A DNA stretch of 57,407 bases from JAQWQB01 sp047636995 (GTDB lineage: Bacteria; Bacteroidota; Bacteroidia; Flavobacteriales_D; Sanyastnellaceae). The notes below the pieces were generated by a model. The model was not told the DNA's origin. It was given only the letters and a program-made list of their open reading frames with translations, and did not search any database. Position 1 is the first letter of the stretch, and the number at the start of each line of letters is the position of its first letter. The DNA lies in NCBI GenBank assembly GCA_047636995.1, contig JBLIGQ010000014.1:1-57407 (forward strand), given 5' to 3'. Of the stretch, positions 26,278 to 34,127 are shown piece after piece. Made by a program: the position numbers and the translations under genes.

Positions 26278-27603
26278 TCACTCGTCTATGAGCGTAACCT
26301 TGTAATTAGAGATGTTCGCTCGAAGAATGCTTTCAGTCATTTCACTCTGTGGCAATTGAATGAGATGAATTTCGAAATCATCAAAAGAAGTAATAGACTC
26401 TTCAAAAGGAATGTGTGCATATCCTTTGAGTTCATTTCGTTCAAAAAGAACAAAAGATTTCTCATCGCTTGATCTTCCTTTTCCCTCAATGATCATACGT
26501 CCGCTCTCATTTTTCAATTCTTGAATCATTTGATCTACGGCAGCGTTGTGAATATCTACTGAGGGTTTGGGGTCAGCAGAAGGAGTTAGGTTGCACAGTT
26601 CACTGTGCAAGTTATAAGTTTTCGATGCTTTGAAAAGCCATTCCCTGGCTTCAGTATTTGAATAGAATTGTCTAATACAAGGAATTCCAGGTCGGATCTT
26701 TTGAACGGCAAGCCTGGTAAAGCCTTCCCCATCTTGGTAACTTAAAAGACCAAATTTCAATGTGGGTCTTTTTTGCGCTTTGTTGTGCGGCGGCCAATGT
26801 TTTCTGATTTCTGCGTCCTCCAGTAAACGGGCGATTAGTTCGGTACCGGTTTCAACGGTGTCTATGTGTGCTACATCAGTAATGAATTCCTGCCGACGTT
26901 TAGATTCCATTTTACCTCCAAAATGTTGTCGAATGCGCTTTTTAATATTGATCGACATCCCGATGTAGAGAACCTTTCCAGAGGTGTCTAACATATAATA
27001 CACACCTTCTTTCTCTGGCAGACCTTCAAATACTTCTTCTGAGAGTTTATTGGGGAGCCATTGCGTTGTAGAATTCCGTTTCAGCATGTCATCAATGATG
27101 CCACTTTGGTCTGTCATCATGAGGTGATGGAAGAGTTCAACCGTAGCCATGGTATCTCCTAAAGCCCTATGTCTAGCATCATTTCCAATGCCCAATTCGC
27201 TGCAGATTTTACCGAGGCTATAACTCTGATGGCCAGGGATTATTTTTCGGGACATGCGCACGGTACATAGCTTCTGCGGATTGAAACGAACCCCAATATC
27301 AGCAAACGCTTTTTTAATGAAGGCGTAATCAAAACCTACATTGTGAGCTACAAAAACAGCATCTTCGAACCAGGTAATTAGCTCAGCAGAAACCTCCTGA
27401 AAAGTAGGGGCATGCTCAACCATTTCATTGGTAATGCCCGTGAGTGATGTGATGAAATCTGGAATATAATGGTCAGGGCGAATAAGTGTAGTGAAGGTGT
27501 CTTGAACAACCTTCCCGTCTGTGAGCACAACAGCTATTTCTGTGATGCTATTGGCTGAAGCATGGCTCCCTGTGGTTTCGATATCTGTTATGGCAAAAAG
27601 CAC
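26278..27603 (-). CDS. DEDDh exonuclease fused to a GIY-YIG nuclease
   Basis: Residues about 1-165 are a DnaQ-type 3'-5' exonuclease with all four acidic residues and the His of DEDDh ('TDIETTG', 'AHNVGFDYAF', 'HRALGDTMATV'). Residues about 195-275 are a GIY-YIG domain as in UvrC and Cho ('GVYYMLDTSGKVLYIGMSIN', 'RIRQHFGG'), followed by a UvrC/Cho-like tail of about 160 residues. Such fusions are known in Bacteroidota and Actinobacteria and are linked to DNA repair or processing. The start is taken as GTG 27603, giving V/M-LFAITDIETTG, which is the usual DnaQ beginning; the TTG two codons upstream is part of a perfect -7 box and so cannot well be coding. Monocistronic. Confidence 0.9.
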   Translation of the reverse strand: MLFAITDIETTGSHASANSITEIAVVLTDGKVVQDTFTTLIRPDHYIPDFITSLTGITNEMVEHAPTFQEVSAELITWFEDAVFVAHNVGFDYAFIKKAFADIGVRFNPQKLCTVRMSRKIIPGHQSYSLGKICSELGIGNDARHRALGDTMATVELFHHLMMTDQSGIIDDMLKRNSTTQWLPNKLSEEVFEGLPEKEGVYYMLDTSGKVLYIGMSINIKKRIRQHFGGKMESKRRQEFITDVAHIDTVETGTELIARLLEDAEIRKHWPPHNKAQKRPTLKFGLLSYQDGEGFTRLAVQKIRPGIPCIRQFYSNTEAREWLFKASKTYNLHSELCNLTPSADPKPSVDIHNAAVDQMIQELKNESGRMIIEGKGRSSDEKSFVLFERNELKGYAHIPFEESITSFDDFEIHLIQLPQSEMTESILRANISNYKVTLIDE

Positions 27604-27606
27604 ATC

Positions 27607-27614
27607 CAAAAGTA
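27607..27614 (-). promoter_or_regulatory. -7 box TACTTTTG deciding the nuclease start
   Basis: Exact TAnnTTTG on the minus strand, three bases (GAT) before GTG 27603. It decides the start and predicts a leaderless message. Confidence 0.55.
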
Positions 27615-27675
27615 AGTGATTCCTTCGTTTTAGCTAAGCCGAAGTTGTGAAAAAAGGTTGTTTAACTTCGCAACG

Positions 27676-28473
27676 ATGAAACGTGTACTTCTTTTTCTAT
27701 GGATTCTGGTCGCTTGTAACAGCGGGGAAGACAACAATGCTGTAAACCAGAAAGTGATTTCTGAACCAGAGCCGCTTCAAATGGAAGTGATTGGTGAGGA
27801 AGCAGAGCAAGAAAATGTTCCGCAATTTGCTGTTTATCCGAGGCTCAAAGAGGAAATAGCTGAGGCCTTTTTGGAGGAATTCGGCGCCACGCATCTTCAA
27901 ACGCGTATTTTGATGAAAACAGATTATGGCGAAATCGAAGTGGAGCTCTTTGATGACACCCCTTTTCATAGAGCGAATTTCTTGTACCTTATTGAACGAG
28001 ATTACTTCAGCCCAACCCAACTCGTGCGCGTGGTCAAGGGATTTGTGATCCAAGGAGGTAATTCTGAAGAAGTTGAAGACCAAGAACAACGCTTTTTGAT
28101 TGGAGATTATACCTTGCCTTCAGAATTGAAGCCCCATCATCTGCATTTACCTGGCGCTCTGGCCATGTCTCGGTCTTATGATAACAACCCCGATAAACGT
28201 TCTTCAGCCTATGATTTTTACATTGTTGATGGGGCGAAAGTTTCACAGGTCGGAATGTTTCAAGCGCAAGAAAAGAGTGGGATGAATTATTCTGAAGCAC
28301 AAAAAGACCTGTACTTTAAGCAAGGTGGAACTCCTCATTTAGATATGGAACACACTGTTTTTGGTCGTGTAACAAAAGGAATGGATGTGGTAACCGAATT
28401 AGCCAACTTACCAACGGATGCGTCAGAATGGCCGATCAAGGAAGTGAAAATATTCATGGAGGTGCTGTACTGA
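27676..28473 (+). CDS. Cyclophilin-type peptidyl-prolyl isomerase, lipoprotein
   Basis: 265 residues from ATG 27676, where a lipoprotein signal starts (MKRVLLFLWILVACNS, lipobox Cys14). After an acidic linker, a cyclophilin domain runs from about 80 to the end: 'MKTDYGEIEVELFDDTPFHR', 'FVIQGGNSEE', 'LPGALAMSRSYDNNPDKRSS', 'HTVFGRVTKGMDVVTELA'. It catalyses cis-trans isomerisation of proline bonds and, being lipidated, should act in the periplasm on envelope proteins. The box TAACTTCG ends five bases before the ATG. Confidence 0.88.
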   Translation: MKRVLLFLWILVACNSGEDNNAVNQKVISEPEPLQMEVIGEEAEQENVPQFAVYPRLKEEIAEAFLEEFGATHLQTRILMKTDYGEIEVELFDDTPFHRANFLYLIERDYFSPTQLVRVVKGFVIQGGNSEEVEDQEQRFLIGDYTLPSELKPHHLHLPGALAMSRSYDNNPDKRSSAYDFYIVDGAKVSQVGMFQAQEKSGMNYSEAQKDLYFKQGGTPHLDMEHTVFGRVTKGMDVVTELANLPTDASEWPIKEVKIFMEVLY

Positions 28474-28490
28474 TTCACTGAATGATATCG

Positions 28491-28498
28491 TAATTTAG
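28491..28498 (+). promoter_or_regulatory. -7-like box TAATTTAG
   Basis: One mismatch to TAnnTTTG; ends four bases before the ATG at 28503. Part of the leaderless-start pattern described in the findings. Confidence 0.4.
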
Positions 28499-28502
28499 AA
28501 AC

Positions 28503-29432
28503 ATGAAAAGAATGAAGATTAAAGTTCGAATGAAAGTAATGATTCTTGTAGCGGCTTGTTCGCTGGTATTTATGCAATTAGACGCACAAGATTTCAATTC
28601 ATCTATTGATGTACCTTTTCAAGGTGAGGTGAACGGCTGGGACTCAGAAAGTAGATCAGGATTTGTGTTTGGTTTGAACATAGGTGCCTATTTCGGCAAT
28701 AAAAATAGCGCCAACTTTTACAACGGAGACGGCACAGGAAGTATCAATGACAATCAAGCGCGTAAATTGACTATTTCAGAGCGTTTGTTGGATTCAGGCG
28801 TGCCAACCATCCAGCAAGTTACCAATGCCATTGGAGCAGAGAGTTTCTTTATCCCATTTGATTCGTCACCTCTAGCCATGCGTTACAATCCGGGGATCAT
28901 GATAGGTTTGCGTGTTGGATACCGATTCAACAATGAAAATGGTTTCTTCTTAGATGTGAATGTGGCCTCAATCAAAGCGGCAGACAAATTCACCCTTCAA
29001 ACCAACCTCTTGCCAGACCCAATGCAGGGAACATCTGATATTCGGTTGTACAATATTATTGGGGAAGAGTCAAGGTTGAACATCACTTTAGGTTACAGGG
29101 CTGCCGTGGTCATAAATGATGGTGCTAACTGGTATTTAGAAGGTGGAGCTTCAATGCTTGCTCTGCGCTTGGAGCAAAACTACCTGGAAATTGAAAGCCA
29201 AACCTATAACTTATGGGTAGACACTTCTTTTGGTCCCAATAACATTAATGGGGCTACGGCGAATTTAACCAGCACGGGGTATGGCGTTTTTCTAGGAACA
29301 GGGGTAGAAATGTTCTTTAATGATAAGTACGAAATTAACTTAGGGGTTCGTCTAGTGCGTGATAAGGTAATCATGGGGAGCTATGAAGCGAACCTCGTAA
29401 ATACGCAGGTTTTTATTTCAGCAACCATCTAG
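28503..29432 (+). CDS. Predicted outer-membrane beta-barrel protein
   Basis: 309 residues; signal peptide after a basic start ('MILVAACSLVFMQLDAQ'). The mature part is rich in alternating hydrophobic strands with Gly/Asn turns ('SGFVFGLNIGAYFGNKNS', 'GIMIGLRVGYRFNNENGFF', 'ITLGYRAAVVINDGANWYL', 'INLGVRLVRDKVIM'), which fits an eight-to-ten-strand barrel of the OMP_b-brl type. No enzymatic motif. The role is unknown. It lies 29 bases after the cyclophilin gene on the same strand but has its own possible promoter box. Confidence 0.7.
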   Translation: MKRMKIKVRMKVMILVAACSLVFMQLDAQDFNSSIDVPFQGEVNGWDSESRSGFVFGLNIGAYFGNKNSANFYNGDGTGSINDNQARKLTISERLLDSGVPTIQQVTNAIGAESFFIPFDSSPLAMRYNPGIMIGLRVGYRFNNENGFFLDVNVASIKAADKFTLQTNLLPDPMQGTSDIRLYNIIGEESRLNITLGYRAAVVINDGANWYLEGGASMLALRLEQNYLEIESQTYNLWVDTSFGPNNINGATANLTSTGYGVFLGTGVEMFFNDKYEINLGVRLVRDKVIMGSYEANLVNTQVFISATI

Positions 29433-29442
29433 TGTAAAATTG

Positions 29443-29470
29443 AAAAGGCCCCACCTCTGGGACCTTTTCT
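29443..29470 (+). terminator. Terminator of the beta-barrel gene
   Basis: AAAAGGCCCCA and TGGGACCTTTT pair with one mismatch around CCTC; it ends in TTTTCT. Confidence 0.6.
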
Positions 29471-29630
29471 CGAAACCTTAACCAAAATAACTACTTATTC
29501 GCAGTCGCCTTTGTTTGAAACTGACTGAGTCAAATATACATCAGGAACAGAGGCGTGTAAAGGGTGACTTTAGGAGCGGTACGGTTTTGTCATTAAGCGG
29601 TAGCAAATCATCAATAAACGTTTTTGATTT

Positions 29631-30137
29631 ATGGAGAAGTTCACAGATATCGGCTCGTATTTCGCCCATTATTTAACCCTTGCAGGTGAGGGTGACGCAC
29701 AAAAAGTATTGCAAAACAGCCAAGAAAGGTTGGTTTCTGTGCTTCATGGATTGTCTGAAAATCAGTGGAACCACAGTTATGACGAAGGAAAATGGACCGT
29801 TAAAGAGGTGATTCAACATTGCATTGATACAGAACGGATCATGTCTTATAGAGCCCTCGCTTTCGCTAGAGGTGAAAAGCTATCCTTGCCTGGATATGAC
29901 GAAGACGCCTATGCAGAAGAAAGTAAGGCAGGTCTTAGAGATGCTGCATTTTTGTTAAGTGAATATGAAATCGTAAGGGCCAGCACGGTGATGCTTTTCG
30001 ATTCTTTTACAGAAGAGATGCTGCATAGGTTAGGGCACTTTAGTGGCGAACATCAGCTCAAAGTATTTCAGTTTGCTGAGCTCATATCTGGACATGAGAC
30101 ACATCATTTGAGTGTTTTGAAAGAGCGGTATCTATAA
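29631..30137 (+). CDS. DinB-family protein
   Basis: 168 residues forming the four-helix DinB/YfiT fold. The metal-binding histidines are visible: 'VKEVIQHCIDTE' in helix 2 and 'ISGHETHHLSVLKERYL' at the end; 'GKWTVKEVIQH' is the family signature. Members are metal-dependent transferases (often thiol, for example bacillithiol or mycothiol partners) or of unknown function; nothing in the sequence selects one. The region upstream has CGTTTTTG four bases before the ATG. Confidence 0.85.
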   Translation: MEKFTDIGSYFAHYLTLAGEGDAQKVLQNSQERLVSVLHGLSENQWNHSYDEGKWTVKEVIQHCIDTERIMSYRALAFARGEKLSLPGYDEDAYAEESKAGLRDAAFLLSEYEIVRASTVMLFDSFTEEMLHRLGHFSGEHQLKVFQFAELISGHETHHLSVLKERYL

Positions 30138-30164
30138 GGAACTCATTGACCTTCGCGGTAGCAT

Positions 30165-30198
30165 AAAAAAAGGAGCACTCGGGCAAACGAGCACTCCT
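30165..30198 (-). terminator. Minus-strand terminator of the candidate RNA
   Basis: On the minus strand AGGAGTGCTCG pairs with CGAGTGCTCCT along all 11 positions, using two adjacent G.U pairs, followed by a U run. On the plus strand the same two positions are A/C mismatches and no T run follows, so it is built for the minus strand. Confidence 0.75.
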
Positions 30199-30406
30199 CA
30201 ACAGTGGATTCCGATGCCCAGCTGTTATTTAGTTTAACGCGAAAGTGAAATGGTTTTCTATTGTCATTTTCACGCTGAAGGCTCGAACGTTTTCGAACGC
30301 CTTCTTTGTTTCCATTCCAAAGATGTGGAGAATAAGAACATACCCTTGATTTGTCGATTCTAAACGTACTTCTCAAAAGCGCCTTTTTCGAGTCTTTTTG
30401 ACTCAT
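30166..30406 (-). ncRNA. Candidate structured small RNA
   Basis: A minus-strand transcript of about 240 nt is suggested by a terminator (30165-30198), a -7-like box TAATTTCG (30409-30416), and hairpins between them: GAGTC-AAAAA-GACTC near the 5' end; AAGGC..TCGAA/TTCGA..GCCTT; GTGAAA..TG/CATTTCAC; AACAG.TGG/CCACTGTT. No minus-strand gene lies upstream for 7 kb, so the terminator needs a local transcript. An 87-codon frame (30143-30406, MSQKDSKKALLRSTF) covers the same span but reads through the terminator, which argues against it being a protein gene. A 6S-like or other regulatory RNA is possible; no family was recognised. Confidence 0.4.
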
Positions 30407-30539
30407 TTCGAAATTAATATCCGAATTTATTTCATTCCATAATTGTATTAAACATGTAATTTACAGTACATTAATATGTGTTTATGCACAGAGGTGAAAT
30501 GTTACGCATCGATTGATCAACGTACATGAAAGTTTTTCT

Positions 30540-30547
30540 TAATTTTC
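30540..30547 (+). promoter_or_regulatory. -7-like box TAATTTTC
   Basis: One mismatch to TAnnTTTG, four bases before the ATG at 30552. Confidence 0.4.
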
Positions 30548-30551
30548 GTAA

Positions 30552-32060
30552 ATGGATCCTTTGGTAGAGATAATTGAGGTGTTAGACACCCAGCAGAAGA
30601 ACGAGTTTGAGAATTTCTTATTCATTCAGCGTAAGCTCAATGGACGTAGAGATGCACAGTTGTTCAAGCTCATGCTAGAGCATCCTGAGTTGACTTCGGA
30701 ACAGCTTTTTACTGCATTGTATCCAGAGGGGAATAGAAATGCTTATCACACGCTTCGCAAGAGATTGTATGGTAAACTGCAAGAGTTCATTTCATTGAAG
30801 CTGATGGAAGGAGATTTAACACCCTCAAGTTCTGTAAATGCCATGCTCAACATTGGTCAATTCTTCATTGACAAACAGCGCCCGAAACTCGCGTTGAAGT
30901 CGCTGCAAAAAGCAAAGCGAAAGGCCCTTCGCTATCAGTTCTATGCCAAACACCTTGAAGTGCTGAAAATATTGATGATTAATGCATATAGCTTCAATTT
31001 GGATTATGAGGTGTTGTTTGACGAATGGAAGACGGTGAAACAAGTGTCAGATTTGGATGAGAAAATCACCTTGTCATCTTCGCTCATTCGCTCCAAGCTC
31101 AGTGAAGCGAAGCAATCAGGTGAGGTTATCATTCTTCAGGAAATGGCAGAGTCAGAGTTAGCCAAACTGGGCATTCATCCCAGTGAGATTACTGAGCCAA
31201 GCATTGCCTACCGCATTGCAGAAATAATTAGAAGCACCATTGTGGCGAGCAAGCAATACAGCCAGTTTGAAAACTATGTGGTGAAGGTCTTTGAGGGATT
31301 AAAAGAGGTTGAGGCGTTCAAGGAGAACGATTTGAAATTCGAACTTGGCTTTTTGTACATGATTGCGCATGCTAAATACAGGAATAGGCGACTAGAAGAT
31401 GCAGATGTATACATTCGTAAATTAAGGAGAGTAGCAGAGCATGCTCCAGATACAACGAAGAACGAATTTGTAGCCAAGTTCAAAATGATGCGCGCGTCCA
31501 TTGAAGCATACTCTGGGAGCAATGAGAATGCGATTGAGATTATGAAAGCGGCATTGGCAGAAGAGAAGAAACTTCGTATTCAAGATAAGCTCAACATGAA
31601 GCTGAACCTTGTTGTCTACTATTTTCAATCTGCGAAGTACGAGGAGGCCAATGCCTTGTTAGAGAAATTTGATGAAAGTGATCGTAGAATCCAGTTGGTT
31701 ATGGGGAAGGAGTGGCTGTTTAAAAAGATACTCATCAACATTATCCTCTTGGTAGAATTGGGTGAAAACCAACTGGCTAAGGCTAGATTGAAAGGTCTTG
31801 AGCGCACTTTTAAGGTTTTTTTATCTCATGATCAATATGAACGTGTAGGGAATTTTTTGCAGATCATTCGATGGGTGATTGATGAGCCATTGGAAGTAGC
31901 CAGCGCGAAATTTGAAGAGAAGGTAGCTAAACTCATCACGAGAACGCCTGGGGATCGTGAGGACATCCAAGCCTTGACTTTTTACTGTTGGGTGAAAAGT
32001 AAAATGCTGCAACGTCCTTATTACGAAGTGCTGGTTGAGACCATTCAAACAGTTGAATGA
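30552..32060 (+). CDS. Uncharacterised helical-repeat protein
   Basis: 502 residues, nearly all alpha-helical and highly charged, with no signal peptide or transmembrane segment, hence cytoplasmic. Helix pairs resembling tetratricopeptide repeats can be seen in the middle and later part ('RPKLALKSLQKAKRKALRY', 'NENAIEIMKAALAEEKK', 'KYEEANALLEKFDESD'), but the consensus is loose. The N-terminal 100 residues ('ELTSEQLFTALYPEGNRNAY', 'LRKRLYGKLQEFI') may form a small separate helical domain. No catalytic motif. A scaffold role is a guess based on the fold. Gene stands alone. Confidence 0.75.
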   Translation: MDPLVEIIEVLDTQQKNEFENFLFIQRKLNGRRDAQLFKLMLEHPELTSEQLFTALYPEGNRNAYHTLRKRLYGKLQEFISLKLMEGDLTPSSSVNAMLNIGQFFIDKQRPKLALKSLQKAKRKALRYQFYAKHLEVLKILMINAYSFNLDYEVLFDEWKTVKQVSDLDEKITLSSSLIRSKLSEAKQSGEVIILQEMAESELAKLGIHPSEITEPSIAYRIAEIIRSTIVASKQYSQFENYVVKVFEGLKEVEAFKENDLKFELGFLYMIAHAKYRNRRLEDADVYIRKLRRVAEHAPDTTKNEFVAKFKMMRASIEAYSGSNENAIEIMKAALAEEKKLRIQDKLNMKLNLVVYYFQSAKYEEANALLEKFDESDRRIQLVMGKEWLFKKILINIILLVELGENQLAKARLKGLERTFKVFLSHDQYERVGNFLQIIRWVIDEPLEVASAKFEEKVAKLITRTPGDREDIQALTFYCWVKSKMLQRPYYEVLVETIQTVE

Positions 32061-32125
32061 CCGGTGGTGAAAGAATTTGCCTTCAACAAGAATACTGCAT
32101 TACCTTAGACCCTTAATCTGAACCT

Positions 32126-33637
32126 ATGAAAAGAGGAGTACTGACGCTTTTAGTATTATCAATGGCCATTTCTGTCTTCGCCCAGAAGGCAACAAAAACC
32201 ATTAAGAAGTTAGATCTTTATTACGCAGAGGCATTAAAAGAATGGAACGTTCCAGGCATGGCCATCGCCATTGTTAAAGATGGTGAAATCATCTTCGAGA
32301 AGGGCTATGGTGTGAAAAGCATCAATACTAAGGCACCGGTAGATCAGCATTCATTGTTCGCTGTTGCATCTAATACCAAAGCGTTAACGTCAGCTTCTCT
32401 GGCCATTTTGGTAGACGAAGGGAAGATTCATTGGGACGATAAAGTGCAACAGTATTTGCCTGAATTTCAATTGAGTGATCCTTATGTGAGCGCTAACATG
32501 ACCATCCGTGATTTGTTGTGCCACAGATCGGGTCTGGCCACCTTCAGTGGAGATTTGATTTGGTACGGAAGTGACCATTCAAGAGAGGAGGTTATTCGCA
32601 GAGCCCGCTTTTTGGAGCCGAAGTACGGATTTAGAGAACACTACGGCTATCAGAACATCATGTTCTTAGCGGCAGGACAGCTCATTCCGGTAGTGACTGG
32701 ACAAGAATGGGAGGTTTTCGTTCGAGAGCGGATTTTAACTCCGATAGGAATGGACCGAACACTGGTTTCAACCACTGAATTGCGCAAGGGTGACAACATT
32801 GCTTATCCGCACAATGACAAAAATGACGGACATATTGAGATCGACTACGTCAATTGGGATAACATTGCGCCCGCCGGCGGATTGATCTCTTCTGTTCATG
32901 ATTGGTCTCAATGGCTCAAATTGCAGTTGAATTCAGGAATGATTGATACCACACAGATTTGGTCGCCAGAGAGAACCAATGACATGTGGCAGGTTCATAC
33001 ACCACAGACCATTGCAAATTGGACGAAAGATTTATTTCCAAGCAATACCTTCAAAGGATATGGCTTAGGCTGGGAATTGTCTAATATTCATGGTATGAAA
33101 GTGGTGGCGCACGGCGGAGGGTATGACGGTATGATCAGCAGAACAGTGATGGTTCCAGAAGAAAACTTGGGAATTGTAATTTTAACCAACTCCATCAGCT
33201 ACATTTCATATGCATTGGCTTATGAGACGTTGGATCGCATGTTAGGACAGAAAGTTCAGAATGATTGGTCTACCAAATTCAAGGAGCTTGTTACAAGAGA
33301 TCCTGAGCCAGAAGCGAAACCCATTCCAGATACGAAGCCCAGTTTAATGCTGCTAGATTATGCAGGAACGTATGATTGTGACGTTTATGGCAAGTGCGAA
33401 GTACGCGTGATAGGGGACCAATTGGCTTTTCAGTTTGCACACACCACTATTTTTAGAGGAACTCTGCGTCACTGGCACTATGATACTTTTCAGTTAAACT
33501 GGGGTACACAAATGATGTTACCTTCTGGCACTGTGCAGTTTGTGTTAGGTCCAGACGGAAAAGTAAAAGAAATGCAGATCGACGTTCCCAACCCAGATTT
33601 CGATTTCACAGAATTAGAATTCAAAAAGCTGGATTGA
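32126..33637 (+). CDS. Serine hydrolase of the class C beta-lactamase / DD-peptidase type
   Basis: 503 residues with a signal peptide (MKRGVLTLLVLSMAISVFA). The catalytic set is present: SNTK (Ser82, Lys85), YQN (Tyr175) and HGG (329-331). A C-terminal domain of about 100 residues ('LLDYAGTYDCDVYGKCEVRV') is the DUF3471-type beta domain found in this group. Family members are periplasmic esterases, D-aminopeptidases or DD-peptidases; true resistance lactamases are rare, and the sequence does not tell the substrate. It follows the helical protein by 65 bases. Confidence 0.88.
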   Translation: MKRGVLTLLVLSMAISVFAQKATKTIKKLDLYYAEALKEWNVPGMAIAIVKDGEIIFEKGYGVKSINTKAPVDQHSLFAVASNTKALTSASLAILVDEGKIHWDDKVQQYLPEFQLSDPYVSANMTIRDLLCHRSGLATFSGDLIWYGSDHSREEVIRRARFLEPKYGFREHYGYQNIMFLAAGQLIPVVTGQEWEVFVRERILTPIGMDRTLVSTTELRKGDNIAYPHNDKNDGHIEIDYVNWDNIAPAGGLISSVHDWSQWLKLQLNSGMIDTTQIWSPERTNDMWQVHTPQTIANWTKDLFPSNTFKGYGLGWELSNIHGMKVVAHGGGYDGMISRTVMVPEENLGIVILTNSISYISYALAYETLDRMLGQKVQNDWSTKFKELVTRDPEPEAKPIPDTKPSLMLLDYAGTYDCDVYGKCEVRVIGDQLAFQFAHTTIFRGTLRHWHYDTFQLNWGTQMMLPSGTVQFVLGPDGKVKEMQIDVPNPDFDFTELEFKKLD

Positions 33638-33651
33638 ATGAAAGTCTTTTA

Positions 33652-33659
33652 TATATTTG
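33652..33659 (+). promoter_or_regulatory. Promoter of tRNA-Arg, -7 box TATATTTG
   Basis: Exact TAnnTTTG, 43 bases before the mature 5' end; a TTG lies 15 bases upstream (33634-33636), a little close for the -33 element. Confidence 0.65.
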
Positions 33660-33702
33660 CACCCCGTTTACGGAAAATCATTTTTCCATAAACGACAGTG
33701 AT

Positions 33703-33776
33703 GGCTCCGTAGCTTAACTGGATAAAGCACCGCACTACGGATGCGGAGATTCGGGGTTCGAACCCCTGCGGGGTCA
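33703..33776 (+). tRNA. tRNA-Arg (ACG)
   Basis: 74 bases. Acceptor GGCTCCG/CGGGGTC (with two G.U pairs), D arm with AGCTTAACTGGATAAAGC, anticodon stem CCGCA/TGCGG with loop CTACGGA (anticodon ACG), and T arm CGGGG-TTCGAAC-CCCTG. The discriminator is A and CCA is not encoded. ACG (read as ICG after deamination by TadA) decodes CGU, CGC and CGA. Confidence 0.97.
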
Positions 33777-33782
33777 CATGTT

Positions 33783-33817
33783 AAACCCTCAAGCACGAAA
33801 GTGTTTGAGGGTTTTTT
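33783..33817 (+). terminator. Terminator of tRNA-Arg
   Basis: AAACCCTCAAGCAC, GAAA tetraloop, GTGTTTGAGGGTTT, then T run. A 14 bp stem with one G.U, six bases after the tRNA. Confidence 0.95.
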
Positions 33818-34127
33818 AATGTTTATTATTCTCGCAGATGTGAATGTAGGTTTGGCTCAATTAGGTCGCATTGTCATCAAATAAACCACTCCTCTCCGCA
33901 TATAATTTCCTGCTTTTAGTCTTCCTCCCCATGAAACAAATAAACTACCTCCTTAACTTTCTTCGCAGCGCTTAGCATCACGCCTTCTTTCTGACAATCA
34001 GAAAGAAAGACTTTGAAGCTGGTTTCGCATAAAGTTTACGACCTTTCGATTATTGAAAGCGCATCAGGTAAAGAGGGCGCTTGTCAGATGGAAATGATTC
34101 CGCAGAAGCCTAAAAAAGACTTGAGTT
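33818..34127. other. Intergenic region with inverted repeat and coding trace
   Basis: 310 bases. A perfect 10 bp inverted repeat TTCTTTCTGA/TCAGAAAGAA with loop CAA lies at 33985-34007 without a following T run. A frame with no start codon (33995-34127 and on into the next gene) reads protein-like residues 'KLVSHKVYDLSIIESASGK'. A short ATG frame at 33931 stops after 15 codons. Possibly a gene remnant. Confidence 0.35.

Noticed and set aside
30143..30406. 87-codon frame (MSQKDSKKALLRSTF) as a protein gene
   Set aside because: It crosses a strong minus-strand terminator before its stop codon, and hairpins fill its length. It was kept only as a remark under the candidate RNA, because a -7-like box does stand two bases before its ATG.
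32126..33637. Antibiotic-resistance beta-lactamase
   Set aside because: The SxxK, YxN and HGG motifs are shared by many esterases and peptidases, and the DUF3471-type tail points to the housekeeping group.
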